From Mangrovimonas sp. TPBH4 (GTDB lineage Bacteria; Bacteroidota; Bacteroidia; Flavobacteriales; Flavobacteriaceae), in contig NZ_LBIO01000037.1 of NCBI RefSeq assembly GCF_001280505.1, forward strand, positions 310,001 to 374,000: a DNA stretch of 64,000 bases, written 5' to 3'. Under the pieces are notes generated by a model that saw nothing but the letters and a program-made list of their open reading frames with translations, searched no databases and had not been told where the DNA came from. Below, in pieces: positions 43,701 to 53,016 of the stretch. The translations under genes were made by a program, and so were the position numbers. Position 1 is the stretch's first letter. Every line of letters starts with the position of its first letter.

Positions 43701-43904
43701 GCTAAGAAGAAAGATTTCTTTGCTGAACAATTCCGTTTGTACTTCTCTGTATTGAATTTGTACACCTTTACAAATTATGACGGTATGGATCCAGAGGTAG
43801 GGTTTGGTATTTCCGATAGTGGTTATAACTTTTCGAGAGGAGTGGATGTAGGATATTATCCTAGACCTAGAACTTATATGTTAGGGTTAAACGTTAAATT
43901 TTAA
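40773..43904 (+). CDS. SusC/RagA-family TonB-dependent glycan importer
   Basis: A 1043-residue outer-membrane transporter with a signal peptide ending at MFAQS (about 1-30), a carboxypeptidase-D-like domain (34-115) and the SusC signature VVVVGYGVQKKELTTGA at about 114-130. A plug with LYVVDGVQTGDISYLNNADIESISILKDVASSAIYGSQSANGVVLV (about 188-235) and a 22-strand barrel follow. It imports oligosaccharides through the outer membrane with the SusD lid encoded 10 bp downstream. Together with the GH5, GH31, GH3, GH2 and GH29 enzymes of the operon its ligand is most likely xyloglucan oligosaccharide. Confidence 0.96.
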   Translation: MRSKFYDSSGVLAILVAILLCAFSTQSMFAQSEITVSGTVTDVADGMPVPGASIIVKGNETKGTSTDFDGNYSLAVSPNAVLIASYVGYKTQEVSVQNRTTLNIQLETNVEELSEVVVVGYGVQKKELTTGANLQVDGEALQKQSTTNALQAMQGQAAGVQITSTSGQPGESMNVAIRGLGSTGSNGPLYVVDGVQTGDISYLNNADIESISILKDVASSAIYGSQSANGVVLVTTKKGKAGKAQITFDQFYGVQTLAKKIDMLNATEYMTMINEARINSGMTRQFSDEDIANAGNGTDWMDEMFETAPTENYTLGVKGGSETSTYSSSLSYLNQAGIVGGADYSYYERYNFRFNSEHKLYGDRIKFGENFSFAWINNNGIGVGNQYNNSLRGAFQTNPLFPMYDANGEYFNSTGYSEPWLQGVSNPYAQMAYSNQNENDTQKLLGNVYFDFELLKNLNFRTNLGIDYFASQGHNFTPIYELSIYAFSNLRKVTQNMSKGKSLIWTNLLTYEFDLGENHHFTTMLGAEAYKYDGHSMYGENTDLIYDDLNHAWLSNATNTDGAQIALSGGPDPIAKRMSYFGRLNYNYKGKYLLNATFRADGSSQFATGHRWGYFPSVSAGWIITKEDFMGDGDSFMNYFKLRGSWGQGGNQNIGNFQFLGLVRTFNTNYIFGDQEGVLTPGAYPYRLGNEYLQWEAAEELDFGFDARFLDSKLTFAFDWYRKTQKDWLVVPPSLGSWGAEPPYENGGNVVNTGVEFVVGYNNHVNEDFSYNFSFNGAYNKNEVGDIPTEDGIIHGASGQLWDNSQEFYRAEEGYPLGYFWGYETGGVFQTEDEINNYVNSDGSLLQPDAQPGDLIYVDTNRDGVIDGDDRTELGDPNPDFTYGFSLGFNYRAFDFSLQANGVAGNQIVQSYRNTAANQNWTGAILDRWHGPGSSNTLPRLTVDNKNYSTFSDIFVHDGDFLRISTATLGYDIARGAKKKDFFAEQFRLYFSVLNLYTFTNYDGMDPEVGFGISDSGYNFSRGVDVGYYPRPRTYMLGLNVKF

Positions 43905-43914
43905 AAATTGAACC

Positions 43915-45522
43915 ATGAAAAGAATTAATAAATATATTGTCGCTTTGGGAATGCTTGCTATGTTCAGCTGTGGCGACGACTTTTTGGATACGGAACCCAT
44001 TACTGATGCTACGGATGAGAGTTTTTACCAAATTCCTGAGCATGCCTATTCGGCTTTGATTGGATGTTATGACGGTTTACAGGTAGTAACAGGAGCCTCA
44101 GGAAGAACTTTCTATACCGCTTCGGAAGTAATGTCAGATGACTGTTTCAGTGGCTTGGGGTATACTGATAATCCAGATTATCAGGCTATTGACGAGTTTG
44201 ATATGAGTGTAGCTCCTGGGTATCAAGATTTATACAATGATACTTGGAATAAGTATTACCAAGGAGTATATCGTTGTAATGTGTTGTTGCAGAGAATTGA
44301 CCAAATAGATTGGTCTGGACAAGAAACATTACGAGACCGTTATATTGGTGAAGCTCGTTTCCTAAGAGCATATCTATATTTTGATATGGTGCGACTTTGG
44401 GGAAACATTCCATTGTTGACAGAACCTTCAACAGAAAATATTCCACAGGCCGATCCTGCAGATGTATATACTGTGATTGCAGAAGATTTATTGTATGCAG
44501 CTGAAAATATTCCAAATGAAGCTTATAATGCAGTGCCTAATGGGCGTGTAACACGTTGGGCAGCTAAGGCCATGTTAGGACGCGTGTATCTATATTATAC
44601 AGGATACTATGGGGCTTCAGATTTGGTTGGTTTGGTATCTCAAGCTGATGCTTTGGCACATATGGAAGATGTGATTGCTTCCAGTGGTCATACCTTAGTG
44701 TCTGATTTTGCGAATTTATGGCCAGCTGCTTCAACTAATGAAGATGGGTCTACTTATGCTGGTGAAGCTAATGAGGAAGTTGTATTCTCTGTAAAGTATA
44801 CTTATACTAGTGATTACAATGGCAATACAGATGGAAACCACTGGATGGTATTGTTCGGTATGCGTGAATTCATGAGCTTCCCTTACGGAAATGGTTGGGG
44901 AATCACTGCAACCCAAAAATTGTACGACCTGTATAGCGATAGTGATTCCAGACGTTTTGCAACCGTTATTGCTATAGAAGAGGAGGGCGTTCCTTTTGAC
45001 AATTTTGAAGGGCAGAGAGAGTATACAGGATATTACAACAAAAAGTATACACCAATGTCTGAATATAACGATGCGGGTGAATTGGTAAGTTCTGCCATCG
45101 CTGCTGGTAACGAAAGTTTCCAAATTGGACAGTTCCAAGATTACTTTGCTATTAGATATTCAGATGTGTTATTAATGGCTGCTGAACTTGGTAGTGGAAG
45201 TGCGCAAAGTTACTTCGACCAAGTAAGACAACGTGCTTACGGTAATAATTTTACACCATTGGCCTTTAATGCTGAAAACCTTTTAAAGGAAAGACACAAG
45301 GAGTTTGCATTGGAAGGGATTAGATATTGGGATTTAATGCGTCAAGGTGTTGGGGCTGCAGCTGCAGAACTTGAAGAAAGTACAACCGTCCTAACTGGTA
45401 ACATTGAGGAGCCAAAAACTATTTCTGGAGCCAATTTCCAAACGACTCAAGGCTTGTCTCAAATTCCAAATACGCAAATTACATTATCGGGTGGTGTTCT
45501 TCAGCAGAATACTGGTTGGTAA
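43915..45522 (+). CDS. SusD-like surface glycan-binding lipoprotein
   Basis: A 535-residue lipoprotein: lipobox FSC with Cys19, followed by Gly-Asp-Asp, acidic residues typical of the Bacteroidetes surface export signal. It has the RagB/SusD fold: DFLDTEPITDATDESFYQ at the start, helical TPR-like repeats (RDRYIGEARFLRAYLYFDMVRLWGNIPLL near residues 140-170) and the C-terminal ERHKEFALEGIRYWDLMRQG at about 462-482. It sits on the SusC barrel as a hinged lid and captures oligosaccharide. Order and spacing with susC are standard. Confidence 0.96.
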   Translation: MKRINKYIVALGMLAMFSCGDDFLDTEPITDATDESFYQIPEHAYSALIGCYDGLQVVTGASGRTFYTASEVMSDDCFSGLGYTDNPDYQAIDEFDMSVAPGYQDLYNDTWNKYYQGVYRCNVLLQRIDQIDWSGQETLRDRYIGEARFLRAYLYFDMVRLWGNIPLLTEPSTENIPQADPADVYTVIAEDLLYAAENIPNEAYNAVPNGRVTRWAAKAMLGRVYLYYTGYYGASDLVGLVSQADALAHMEDVIASSGHTLVSDFANLWPAASTNEDGSTYAGEANEEVVFSVKYTYTSDYNGNTDGNHWMVLFGMREFMSFPYGNGWGITATQKLYDLYSDSDSRRFATVIAIEEEGVPFDNFEGQREYTGYYNKKYTPMSEYNDAGELVSSAIAAGNESFQIGQFQDYFAIRYSDVLLMAAELGSGSAQSYFDQVRQRAYGNNFTPLAFNAENLLKERHKEFALEGIRYWDLMRQGVGAAAAELEESTTVLTGNIEEPKTISGANFQTTQGLSQIPNTQITLSGGVLQQNTGW

Positions 45523-45543
45523 TTAACTAATTAATAGAAAATT

Positions 45544-47415
45544 ATGAAAAGTACTATTAAAATCTTTATGTTAATTGGGATCTTAATGACCTTCTTTACT
45601 TGTAGTGAAGACTATGAGTTGGGAAGAAAACTAGATCCTTCAGAACTTGACTTCTCGGTAGTTCAGGATTATTCTATCGATCCGGGAGGAAATACAGTGA
45701 TCTTGATCAATAACACGCCGGAAACGGTGCCTGTTTGGGATTATGGAACAGGAAAATCCAACAGAGCTATTGATACGGTACGTTTTGCATTTGCGGGAGA
45801 CTATACCATTAAGTTTTCTGCGGTAACTGCTGGAGGAGTGGTTGATGCAGAACCGATAACCATTACAGTAGATGAGGATAATTTCAACTACATAAATCAC
45901 CCTATTTGGAATATGTTGTCTGGAGGACAAGGAAACTCTAAAAAATGGTATTTAGACTTGAATGCCGAAGGTGTGTCTAAGTATTTTGCTGGTCCTATGT
46001 ATTTCTATGGTACCGATAACGGTTGGTTAGAAGGTGGTGATGAAGGTTGTTATGGAGACGATTGCTGGTCATGGGCTCCAGATTGGGCAAGTAACACTTG
46101 GATTATGGATGCTGCCGATTATGGGTATATGGAGTTTAATCTTCAAGGAGGGCCATTCGTAACTGTAGATCACTTGACCTTGCCTGATTTGGGAGTTCAA
46201 AACGGAACTTACAATTTGGATTTGAATAACTATAAGTTGTCAATGTCTAATGCGCAAATGATCCACAATGTTGGGTATGATACGTGTTCTTCAAATTGGG
46301 GTAACCTTACCATTTTCTCTATTACAGAGGATGCTATGCAGCTAGGGGTGATTCGTGAAGCTATAGGATCCTGTTCCTCAGAAGGACCAGCTATGATTGT
46401 CTACAACTTCATTTCTCAAGAGTATAGTGATAACTGGGTGCCAGAAGAAACTGGACCAGAAGAACCAACCTTGCCAGGTGGATGGGAAGATATCATTTCT
46501 GAAATTACAACCACAGCTATTGAATGGAAATTGTCTGAAAGCAATCCGTTGGATTGGGCAACCTTAAGCGGAACAATGATGAACGGATGGCAGTCGCCAG
46601 AGGATTATCCTGATTGGTTAGGAACTCCGGATCCAGCAGTGTATGGAGATTTCTCTATGACTTTGGATTCTGCAGATAATTCTGTAGTGTTCGTGTCTCC
46701 TGATGGAACAACCACCGAAGGAACTTATTCAATTAACAGTTCAGGGATTTACTCTTTCTCAGTACCGGTACCAACTTTTACATTGATTAACTGGGCAAGT
46801 TTTGCTCCAGATGCCAATAACGAGTTACGTATTCTACAAATAGGAACAGATGAAAATGGAAACGTTTCCGATATGTGGCTTGGGGCTGTTGATGATGTAG
46901 ACAACCCTTCTCAATATACGGCGTTCCACTTGGAGCCAAATGCTGGCTCTGGCGGTGGAGAAGGCGGCAATGAAGAAACAGAAGTGGCTTTTGACAATTC
47001 AAAATTGTTATTTGGAAATATTGAAGATGCTAATGATAATTACCGTATAGAGATTTATAATGATTTTGGAGATACGGTAAATGATCCAGGATTAAATACC
47101 AGTGATTTAGTATTCAGCAATGGTATCGAAATTACTTTCACCTTGGATGGAATCACACTTAATGAAGGAGCTGCAGGAAGTTATCAGGCCGCCCTAAGTT
47201 ATGCCGATGCCGATTGGTCTTTCCAATATTGGGGAGATGGTACTGGTGCAGGAGCTGCTACGGTAACCGGTAACGGGACATACACAGTAACTCTTAACCC
47301 AGGTGCGGATGTTGAAGGTGCAGTTGTATTTGTAATAGATCTTTTGGGTATGGTGCCTGATATTGCAGATCTTGAAACTGTAACAGCTAATATCGACAGT
47401 ATTGTAATTTACTAA
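45544..47415 (+). CDS. SusE/F-position surface glycan-binding lipoprotein
   Basis: A 623-residue lipoprotein with Cys20 (FTCSEDYE), again followed by acids that favour surface display. Residues about 30-110 form a PKD-like beta domain (RFAFAGDYTIKFSAVTAGGVVDAEPITITVDE). The middle holds Trp-rich modules (about 120-310 with DDCWSWAPDW, and about 325-460), and an acidic Gly-Glu linker (near 475) leads to a last beta domain (490-623). Trp/Tyr-rich surfaces and the position after susD indicate a glycan-binding protein that holds xyloglucan at the cell surface. I do not recognise a named family for the middle modules. No hydrolase motif seen. Confidence 0.8.
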   Translation: MKSTIKIFMLIGILMTFFTCSEDYELGRKLDPSELDFSVVQDYSIDPGGNTVILINNTPETVPVWDYGTGKSNRAIDTVRFAFAGDYTIKFSAVTAGGVVDAEPITITVDEDNFNYINHPIWNMLSGGQGNSKKWYLDLNAEGVSKYFAGPMYFYGTDNGWLEGGDEGCYGDDCWSWAPDWASNTWIMDAADYGYMEFNLQGGPFVTVDHLTLPDLGVQNGTYNLDLNNYKLSMSNAQMIHNVGYDTCSSNWGNLTIFSITEDAMQLGVIREAIGSCSSEGPAMIVYNFISQEYSDNWVPEETGPEEPTLPGGWEDIISEITTTAIEWKLSESNPLDWATLSGTMMNGWQSPEDYPDWLGTPDPAVYGDFSMTLDSADNSVVFVSPDGTTTEGTYSINSSGIYSFSVPVPTFTLINWASFAPDANNELRILQIGTDENGNVSDMWLGAVDDVDNPSQYTAFHLEPNAGSGGGEGGNEETEVAFDNSKLLFGNIEDANDNYRIEIYNDFGDTVNDPGLNTSDLVFSNGIEITFTLDGITLNEGAAGSYQAALSYADADWSFQYWGDGTGAGAATVTGNGTYTVTLNPGADVEGAVVFVIDLLGMVPDIADLETVTANIDSIVIY

Positions 47416-47455
47416 TCTATCACCATCGGTTTGGACCGATAAAAACAGAAACATC

Positions 47456-47475
47456 ATGACAATTGCAATTGTCAT
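47456..47475. repeat. 20-bp perfect palindrome in the SusE-GH2 gap
   Basis: ATGACAATTGCAATTGTCAT, perfect two-fold symmetry, 40 bases after the SusE-like stop. It can form a cruciform or RNA hairpin or bind a dimeric protein. It is preceded by a smaller ATCGGT / ACCGAT hairpin at 47425-47440. Confidence 0.7.
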
Positions 47476-47491
47476 ATTGAATTAAAATTAT

Positions 47492-47524
47492 GGTAAGAAG
47501 CAGTGTGTTTTACTGCTTCTTACC
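47492..47524 (+). promoter_or_regulatory. 13-bp perfect hairpin between importer and enzyme genes
   Basis: GGTAAGAAGCAGT pairs with ACTGCTTCTTACC around loop GTGTTTT. No T-tract follows, so it is not a standard terminator. It is directly followed by the palindrome CTATTTATAAATAG (47524-47537). Likely an RNA processing or stabilising element that separates abundant susCDE message from the enzyme message. Confidence 0.6.
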
Positions 47525-47564
47525 TATTTATAAATAGTAACACAAACAAAATCCAATTAGAGCA

Positions 47565-50039
47565 ATGTTCAATTTTTTTTCGCTTAAATCGATAAGTGTA
47601 TTTTTAACAATTTTGGTTGTCGGAGCTTCTTGTCAATCGCCAAAAGTTTCTGGTGAAACCTCTGCAAGAGAAGTGAATTTTAGCAATAATTGGCAATTTT
47701 ATTTAGCCGCTCAAGCTTCCGATTCTATTTCGGAACACACCAATTGGCGTACTTTAAATGTACCGCACGATTGGAGCATTGAAGGCGAGTTCAAAAAAGA
47801 CCATCCTGCCGATTTAGGTGGCGGGTATTTACCAGGAGGTTTAGGTTGGTACAAGAAAACATTTACAGTTGAAGATGCCAACAAAATGACGATTATCCAT
47901 TTCGACGGTGTGTATATGGACAGCGACGTATGGATTAATGGTCATCATGTAGGACATCGTCCCAACGGTTATATTGGGTTCGAGTACGACCTTACACCTT
48001 ACCTAAAATACAGTGGTCAAGAGAACGAAATTTTAGTAAAAGTTGATAATTCCAAACAACCTAATTCCCGTTGGTATTCCGGATCTGGAATTTACCGAAA
48101 TGTATGGTTGAAGACCATAGACAAATTGCATGTAGATACTTGGGGAACCTTTATTACGACTCCTAACGTGTCAGCAGCGCAGGCTGAAACCGTTTTGGAA
48201 ATCAATCTTAAAAATGAGGATGCCGAAGCAAAAGAAGCTACGGTCATTACAAGTATTTATAAAGGCAATGTAGAAGTGGGGACTGCTACTGCTTCAGTAA
48301 GTATCAATGCAAATGACAGCAAAACCATCACTCAAAATATCACAGTGGAAAATCCGCAATTATGGTCTGTGGAACATCCTGAAATGTACACCGCCAAAAC
48401 CGAAGTTCAGGTTGCAGGGCAAACCGTAGATGAGTATACAACGCCTTTTGGCATCCGAACTTTTAAGTTTGATTTAGACAAAGGATTTTTGCTGAATGGC
48501 GAACAAGTAAAAATTAAAGGGGTTTGTAATCACCACGATTTAGGGCCTTTGGGTTCTGCTGTAAACACACGCGCTTTAGAGCGCCAATTGGAGATCATGA
48601 AGGACATGGGGGTGAATGGCATTAGAACCGCCCATAACCCACCAACGCCTGAACTGTTAGAATTGTGTGATACCATGGGCTTCATTGTGATGGATGAAAT
48701 GTTCGATATGTGGAACAACACAAAATCCCCTCATGATTATGCCAATTACTGGAAAGAATGGCATCAAAAGGATTTGGAAGACTTCATTATTCGTGATCGT
48801 AACCACCCGAGCATATTCATGTGGAGTGTCGGTAACGAAATTCAGGAGCAGTGGAATGAGCAAGGTGTTACCACGGCTAAGGAATTAAAGGCGATTGTTC
48901 GAAAATTGGATACTACTAGACCAATTACCGTGGCCATGAACCCACCGGTAAACATGCCCAATGCCGATGTAACGACGCAGTTTGATGTAGAAAAAGCGAG
49001 TTTAAATCCAGTAGCGGCTTCAGGAGTTTTGGATTTGATAGGTTATAACTATGCCCACAATACATTTCCTTTTCACCAACAGAATTTCCCAGAGACACCG
49101 TTCATTGCAACGGAGACAACTTCGGGTTTACAAACTAGAGGTTATTACGATAAAAAATCGGATACTTTAAAGCGTTGGCCGGTGCGTTGGGATTTGCCTT
49201 TTGATGGGGGAAATCCTGGAAACACCGTGTCGGCTTATGACCAGGTAAGCACCCCTTGGGGCTCCACCCATGAGGAAACTTGGAAGATCATTAAAAAATA
49301 CGATTTCCTTTCTGGAATGTACATCTGGACAGGTTTCGATTATATAGGAGAGCCTACGCCGTATGTATGGCCATCTAGAAGTTCTTACTTCGGAATTGTG
49401 GATTTGGCAGGCTTTCCAAAAGATGTCTACTATATGTATCAAAGTGAATGGACCGATAAAGATGTGCTTCACATATTCCCACATTGGAATTGGACTGAAG
49501 GGGAAACCGTAGATGTTTGGGCTTATTACAACAATGCAGATGAAGTGGAATTATTCGTCAACGGAACATCTCAGGGCATTAAGAAAAAGGAAGGAGACGA
49601 TTTGCATGTTATGTGGCGAATTCCTTTTGAAGCAGGAACAGTGAAAGCTGTTTCCAGAAAAGATGGGCAGGTAGTCCTTGAAAAAGAACTAAAAACAGCA
49701 GGGGAAGCAGCAACGGTTAAATTGACAGCCGATAGACAAACCATTAACGCAGATAGCAAAGACCTGTCATTTATCACGGTAGATGTGGTAGATGCCGAAG
49801 GGAATTTTGTGGCAACAGCGCAAAATCAATTGAATTTTTCAATAGAAGGAAACGGGGAGATATTTGCTGTGGGCAATGGAGACCCAACCAATCATGAATC
49901 GTTCAAGGGGAAGACTCACAAAGCTCTTAACGGAAAATGTTTGGTAGTAGTGAAATCTACAGATAAGGCCGGAATTGCCACACTGAAAGTGACTTCGGAT
50001 GGCTTGCAAGAGGCGACAATTACGGTGACAACGAAGTAG
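47565..50039 (+). CDS. GH2 beta-galactosidase-like lipoprotein
   Basis: An 824-residue GH2 enzyme with lipobox ASC (Cys23). Domains in order: sugar-binding jelly roll (about 35-190, WRTLNVPHDWSIEGEF), immunoglobulin-like domain (190-300), TIM barrel (300-600) and C-terminal beta domains (DUF4982-type and Ig-like) with VDAEGNFVATAQNQLNFS. Catalytic residues: acid/base Glu425 in WSVGNE and nucleophile Glu517 in FIATETTSG. Barrel signature GVNGIRTAHNPP is present. In this operon it should remove galactose from xyloglucan side chains. Other GH2 activities (arabinosidase, glucuronidase) cannot be excluded from sequence alone. Confidence 0.9.
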   Translation: MFNFFSLKSISVFLTILVVGASCQSPKVSGETSAREVNFSNNWQFYLAAQASDSISEHTNWRTLNVPHDWSIEGEFKKDHPADLGGGYLPGGLGWYKKTFTVEDANKMTIIHFDGVYMDSDVWINGHHVGHRPNGYIGFEYDLTPYLKYSGQENEILVKVDNSKQPNSRWYSGSGIYRNVWLKTIDKLHVDTWGTFITTPNVSAAQAETVLEINLKNEDAEAKEATVITSIYKGNVEVGTATASVSINANDSKTITQNITVENPQLWSVEHPEMYTAKTEVQVAGQTVDEYTTPFGIRTFKFDLDKGFLLNGEQVKIKGVCNHHDLGPLGSAVNTRALERQLEIMKDMGVNGIRTAHNPPTPELLELCDTMGFIVMDEMFDMWNNTKSPHDYANYWKEWHQKDLEDFIIRDRNHPSIFMWSVGNEIQEQWNEQGVTTAKELKAIVRKLDTTRPITVAMNPPVNMPNADVTTQFDVEKASLNPVAASGVLDLIGYNYAHNTFPFHQQNFPETPFIATETTSGLQTRGYYDKKSDTLKRWPVRWDLPFDGGNPGNTVSAYDQVSTPWGSTHEETWKIIKKYDFLSGMYIWTGFDYIGEPTPYVWPSRSSYFGIVDLAGFPKDVYYMYQSEWTDKDVLHIFPHWNWTEGETVDVWAYYNNADEVELFVNGTSQGIKKKEGDDLHVMWRIPFEAGTVKAVSRKDGQVVLEKELKTAGEAATVKLTADRQTINADSKDLSFITVDVVDAEGNFVATAQNQLNFSIEGNGEIFAVGNGDPTNHESFKGKTHKALNGKCLVVVKSTDKAGIATLKVTSDGLQEATITVTTK

Positions 50040-50088
50040 AATTTAAATGTATTTCAAATCATAAATTAAGGAAGAAAACACAATCACA

Positions 50089-52962
50089 ATGAAAAGAAAC
50101 AAAATATACCTGGGTTTATTAACGGGTTTGCTTTTTGCCTCTTGTGCTAAGGAGGAACAACTGTATCAGAAAACGACTGATGGTATTGTTGTTAATTTGA
50201 AGCAGGCCAACAACACCGATGTACATAAACTGCGACTGCAAGTTTTAGGGGATGAATTGATTCATGTGTCGGCAACTCCCGATCAGGAATTTCCAAAAGA
50301 TTCTAGTTTAATTATTCTTCCAAATATTAAGACCGTTCCGTTTGACCTTGCACAAACCGGTGATTCCATCACGCTTTCAACAAAGGCTCTAAATGTGTTG
50401 GTGTCTAGCATTGATGGAGGAATTACATTTAAGGATAAAAATGGAAAGGTAGTTCTGTCCGAACAAGCCGGAGGCGGAAAAACCTTTGAGCCTATAGAAG
50501 TTGAAGGAACCAAAGGTTACAGCGTTCGTCAAATCTTCGATTCATCAGCAGATGAGGCGTTCTATGGTTTAGGACAGCACCAATCCGATGAATACAATTA
50601 CAAAGATAAAAGCGAAGAGTTATTTCAATATAACACTAAAGTTTCTGTACCATTTATTGTATCGAACAAGAACTATGGATTGCTTTGGGACAGTTATGCG
50701 TTAAGCCGTTTTGGTGACAGCCGTCCGTACCTGCAATTGAACGAAGTGTTTAAACTTTATAATAAAGAAGGCAAGGAAAATGCGTTAACTGGAACTTACA
50801 AAACAGCCGATAATGGCGGGCAAACTATTGTAAGGGATGAACCTTCAATTTTCTTTGAAGACGTTAAGAGCATTAAAAACTTACCGGCCAATTTCCCGTT
50901 AAAAAATGCTGAAGTGTTGTATGAAGGGGACATTGAAGCTGCTGAAAGTGGTGAGTTCAACTTTATCTTGTACTACGCAGGATACATTAAAGTATTCTTG
51001 AATGATGAGCTTTTGGTACCGGAGCGTTGGAGAACGGCTTGGAACCCTAACAGCTATAAGTTTACCTTCAATATGGAAGCTGGTAAGCGTGTGCCATTGC
51101 GTATCGAGTGGCAACCAAACGGAGGAAGCTCTTACTGTGGTTTACGTGTAAGAACGCCGCAACCGGAAGTTGAAAAAGGAAACCAGGTTTGGTGGAGTGA
51201 AATGAACAAAAAAATGGATTATTACTTTGTTCACGGAAACTCAATGGACGAGATTATTAAAGGTTACCGTACCCTTACAGGAAAATCCCAGGTGATGCCA
51301 AAATGGGCTATGGGGTACTGGCAAAGCCGTGAGCGCTACAAAACCCAGGATGAGATTTTGGGAGCCTTGAGAGAGTTTAGAGCTCGCAAAATTCCTATCG
51401 ATAATATTGTATTGGACTGGAACCACTGGGAAGAAGACCAATGGGGAAGCCATGAATTTGACAAAGCCCGTTTCCCAGATCCAAAAGGCATGTTGGATTC
51501 TATCCATGCCATGAACGGAAAAATGATGATTTCTGTTTGGCCTAAGTTCTATCAAAATACAGAACACTTTAAGGAATTTGATCAAAAAGGATGGATGTAC
51601 AGACAAGCTATCAAGGATAGCATTCGCGATTGGGTAGGTCCTGGATATATTGGATCCTTCTACGATGCCTATTCTGCAGACGCAAGAAAACTGTTCTGGA
51701 ACCAAATTTATGAACATTACTATCCATTGAACATCGACGCTTGGTGGATGGATGCCAGTGAGCCAAACGTTTTGGATTGTACAGATATGGAATACCGTAA
51801 GGCGTTGCAAGGGCCAACTGCTTTGGGACCTTCAACAGAATACTTCAATACTTATGCCTTGATGAATGCCGAAGCTATTTATAATGGACAACGAGATGTT
51901 GAACCGAATAAGCGTGTGTTCTTGTTGACAAGATCTGGTTTTGCGGGCTTACAACGTTATTCAACTGCTACTTGGAGTGGGGATATCGCTACCCGTTGGG
52001 AAGATATGAAGGCACAGATTTCTGCGGGACTTAACTTCGCGGTAAGCGGAATTCCTTACTGGACGATGGATATTGGTGGGTTCTGTGTTGAGGATCGTTA
52101 TGTAGCGGCTCAACTGGATTATAACAAATCTGGACAAGAGACTGAAGATTATAAAGAATGGAGAGAGTTGAATGCGCGTTGGTACCAATTTGGTGCATTT
52201 GCACCATTGTACAGAGCACATGGTCAGTATCCATTCCGTGAAGCTTGGCATATTGCTCCGGAAGGGCACCCAGCTTACGAGTCAATTTTGTACTACACCA
52301 ATTTGCGTTACCGCTTGATGCCTTACATCTACACTTTGGCGGGGAAAACCTATTTCGATGATTATACCATCATGCGTCCATTGGTAATGGATTTTGCTGA
52401 TGATAAGAAGGTTGAAAATATCAGCGATCAGTTCATGTTTGGACCATCTTTAATGGTAAACCCTGTTTACGAATATGGTGCACGCAGTCGTGAGGTGTAT
52501 TTCCCAAGTACTTCTGGTTGGTATGATTTCTACACAGGAGCATTCATCAATGGAGGACAATCGAAAACAGTAGACGCACCTTATGGTCGTATTCCGTTGT
52601 TCATTCCTGAAGGTTCTATCATTCCTGTAGGTCCGGAAATTCAGTATACAGATCAAAAACCAGCCGAAACAATCGTGTTGTATGTATACCAGGGAAAAGA
52701 CGGAAGCTTCTATTTATATGAAGATGAAGGTGTAAACTACAATTACGAAAAAGGAAAGTATGCACACATTCCATTCCAATACAACGAGGCCGAAGGGACT
52801 TTGACCATTGGTGAACGTCAAGGAGCGTTTGATGGGATGCTTAAAAGCAGAACATTCGTGATTGTACCTGTTAACAAAGACAATCCAAAGGCATTTACTT
52901 ATGATGCCGAAGGACAAACTGTCGAGTACAACGGACAAGCACAGACTATCAACTTGAAATAA
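50089..52962 (+). CDS. GH31 alpha-xylosidase with PA14 insert
   Basis: A 957-residue lipoprotein (lipobox ASC, Cys19, followed by AKEEQ). The N-terminal beta domain is interrupted at about 270-360 by a PA14-like module (SGEFNFILYYAGYIKVFLNDELL, WQPNGGSSYCGLRVRTP), followed by the GH31 barrel. The nucleophile is Asp555 in WWMDASEPN and the acid/base Asp632 in TWSGDIATRW. This architecture is that of CjXyl31A and BoGH31 enzymes that act on long xyloglucan oligosaccharides. It removes the non-reducing alpha-1,6-xylose, feeding XylA/XylB encoded at the head of the operon. It lies 49 bp after GH2. Confidence 0.94.
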   Translation: MKRNKIYLGLLTGLLFASCAKEEQLYQKTTDGIVVNLKQANNTDVHKLRLQVLGDELIHVSATPDQEFPKDSSLIILPNIKTVPFDLAQTGDSITLSTKALNVLVSSIDGGITFKDKNGKVVLSEQAGGGKTFEPIEVEGTKGYSVRQIFDSSADEAFYGLGQHQSDEYNYKDKSEELFQYNTKVSVPFIVSNKNYGLLWDSYALSRFGDSRPYLQLNEVFKLYNKEGKENALTGTYKTADNGGQTIVRDEPSIFFEDVKSIKNLPANFPLKNAEVLYEGDIEAAESGEFNFILYYAGYIKVFLNDELLVPERWRTAWNPNSYKFTFNMEAGKRVPLRIEWQPNGGSSYCGLRVRTPQPEVEKGNQVWWSEMNKKMDYYFVHGNSMDEIIKGYRTLTGKSQVMPKWAMGYWQSRERYKTQDEILGALREFRARKIPIDNIVLDWNHWEEDQWGSHEFDKARFPDPKGMLDSIHAMNGKMMISVWPKFYQNTEHFKEFDQKGWMYRQAIKDSIRDWVGPGYIGSFYDAYSADARKLFWNQIYEHYYPLNIDAWWMDASEPNVLDCTDMEYRKALQGPTALGPSTEYFNTYALMNAEAIYNGQRDVEPNKRVFLLTRSGFAGLQRYSTATWSGDIATRWEDMKAQISAGLNFAVSGIPYWTMDIGGFCVEDRYVAAQLDYNKSGQETEDYKEWRELNARWYQFGAFAPLYRAHGQYPFREAWHIAPEGHPAYESILYYTNLRYRLMPYIYTLAGKTYFDDYTIMRPLVMDFADDKKVENISDQFMFGPSLMVNPVYEYGARSREVYFPSTSGWYDFYTGAFINGGQSKTVDAPYGRIPLFIPEGSIIPVGPEIQYTDQKPAETIVLYVYQGKDGSFYLYEDEGVNYNYEKGKYAHIPFQYNEAEGTLTIGERQGAFDGMLKSRTFVIVPVNKDNPKAFTYDAEGQTVEYNGQAQTINLK

Positions 52963-53016
52963 GTTGCAGATAATTTAGAGACACCGTCAGTTCAAATAGA
53001 ATAATAGATATTACAC

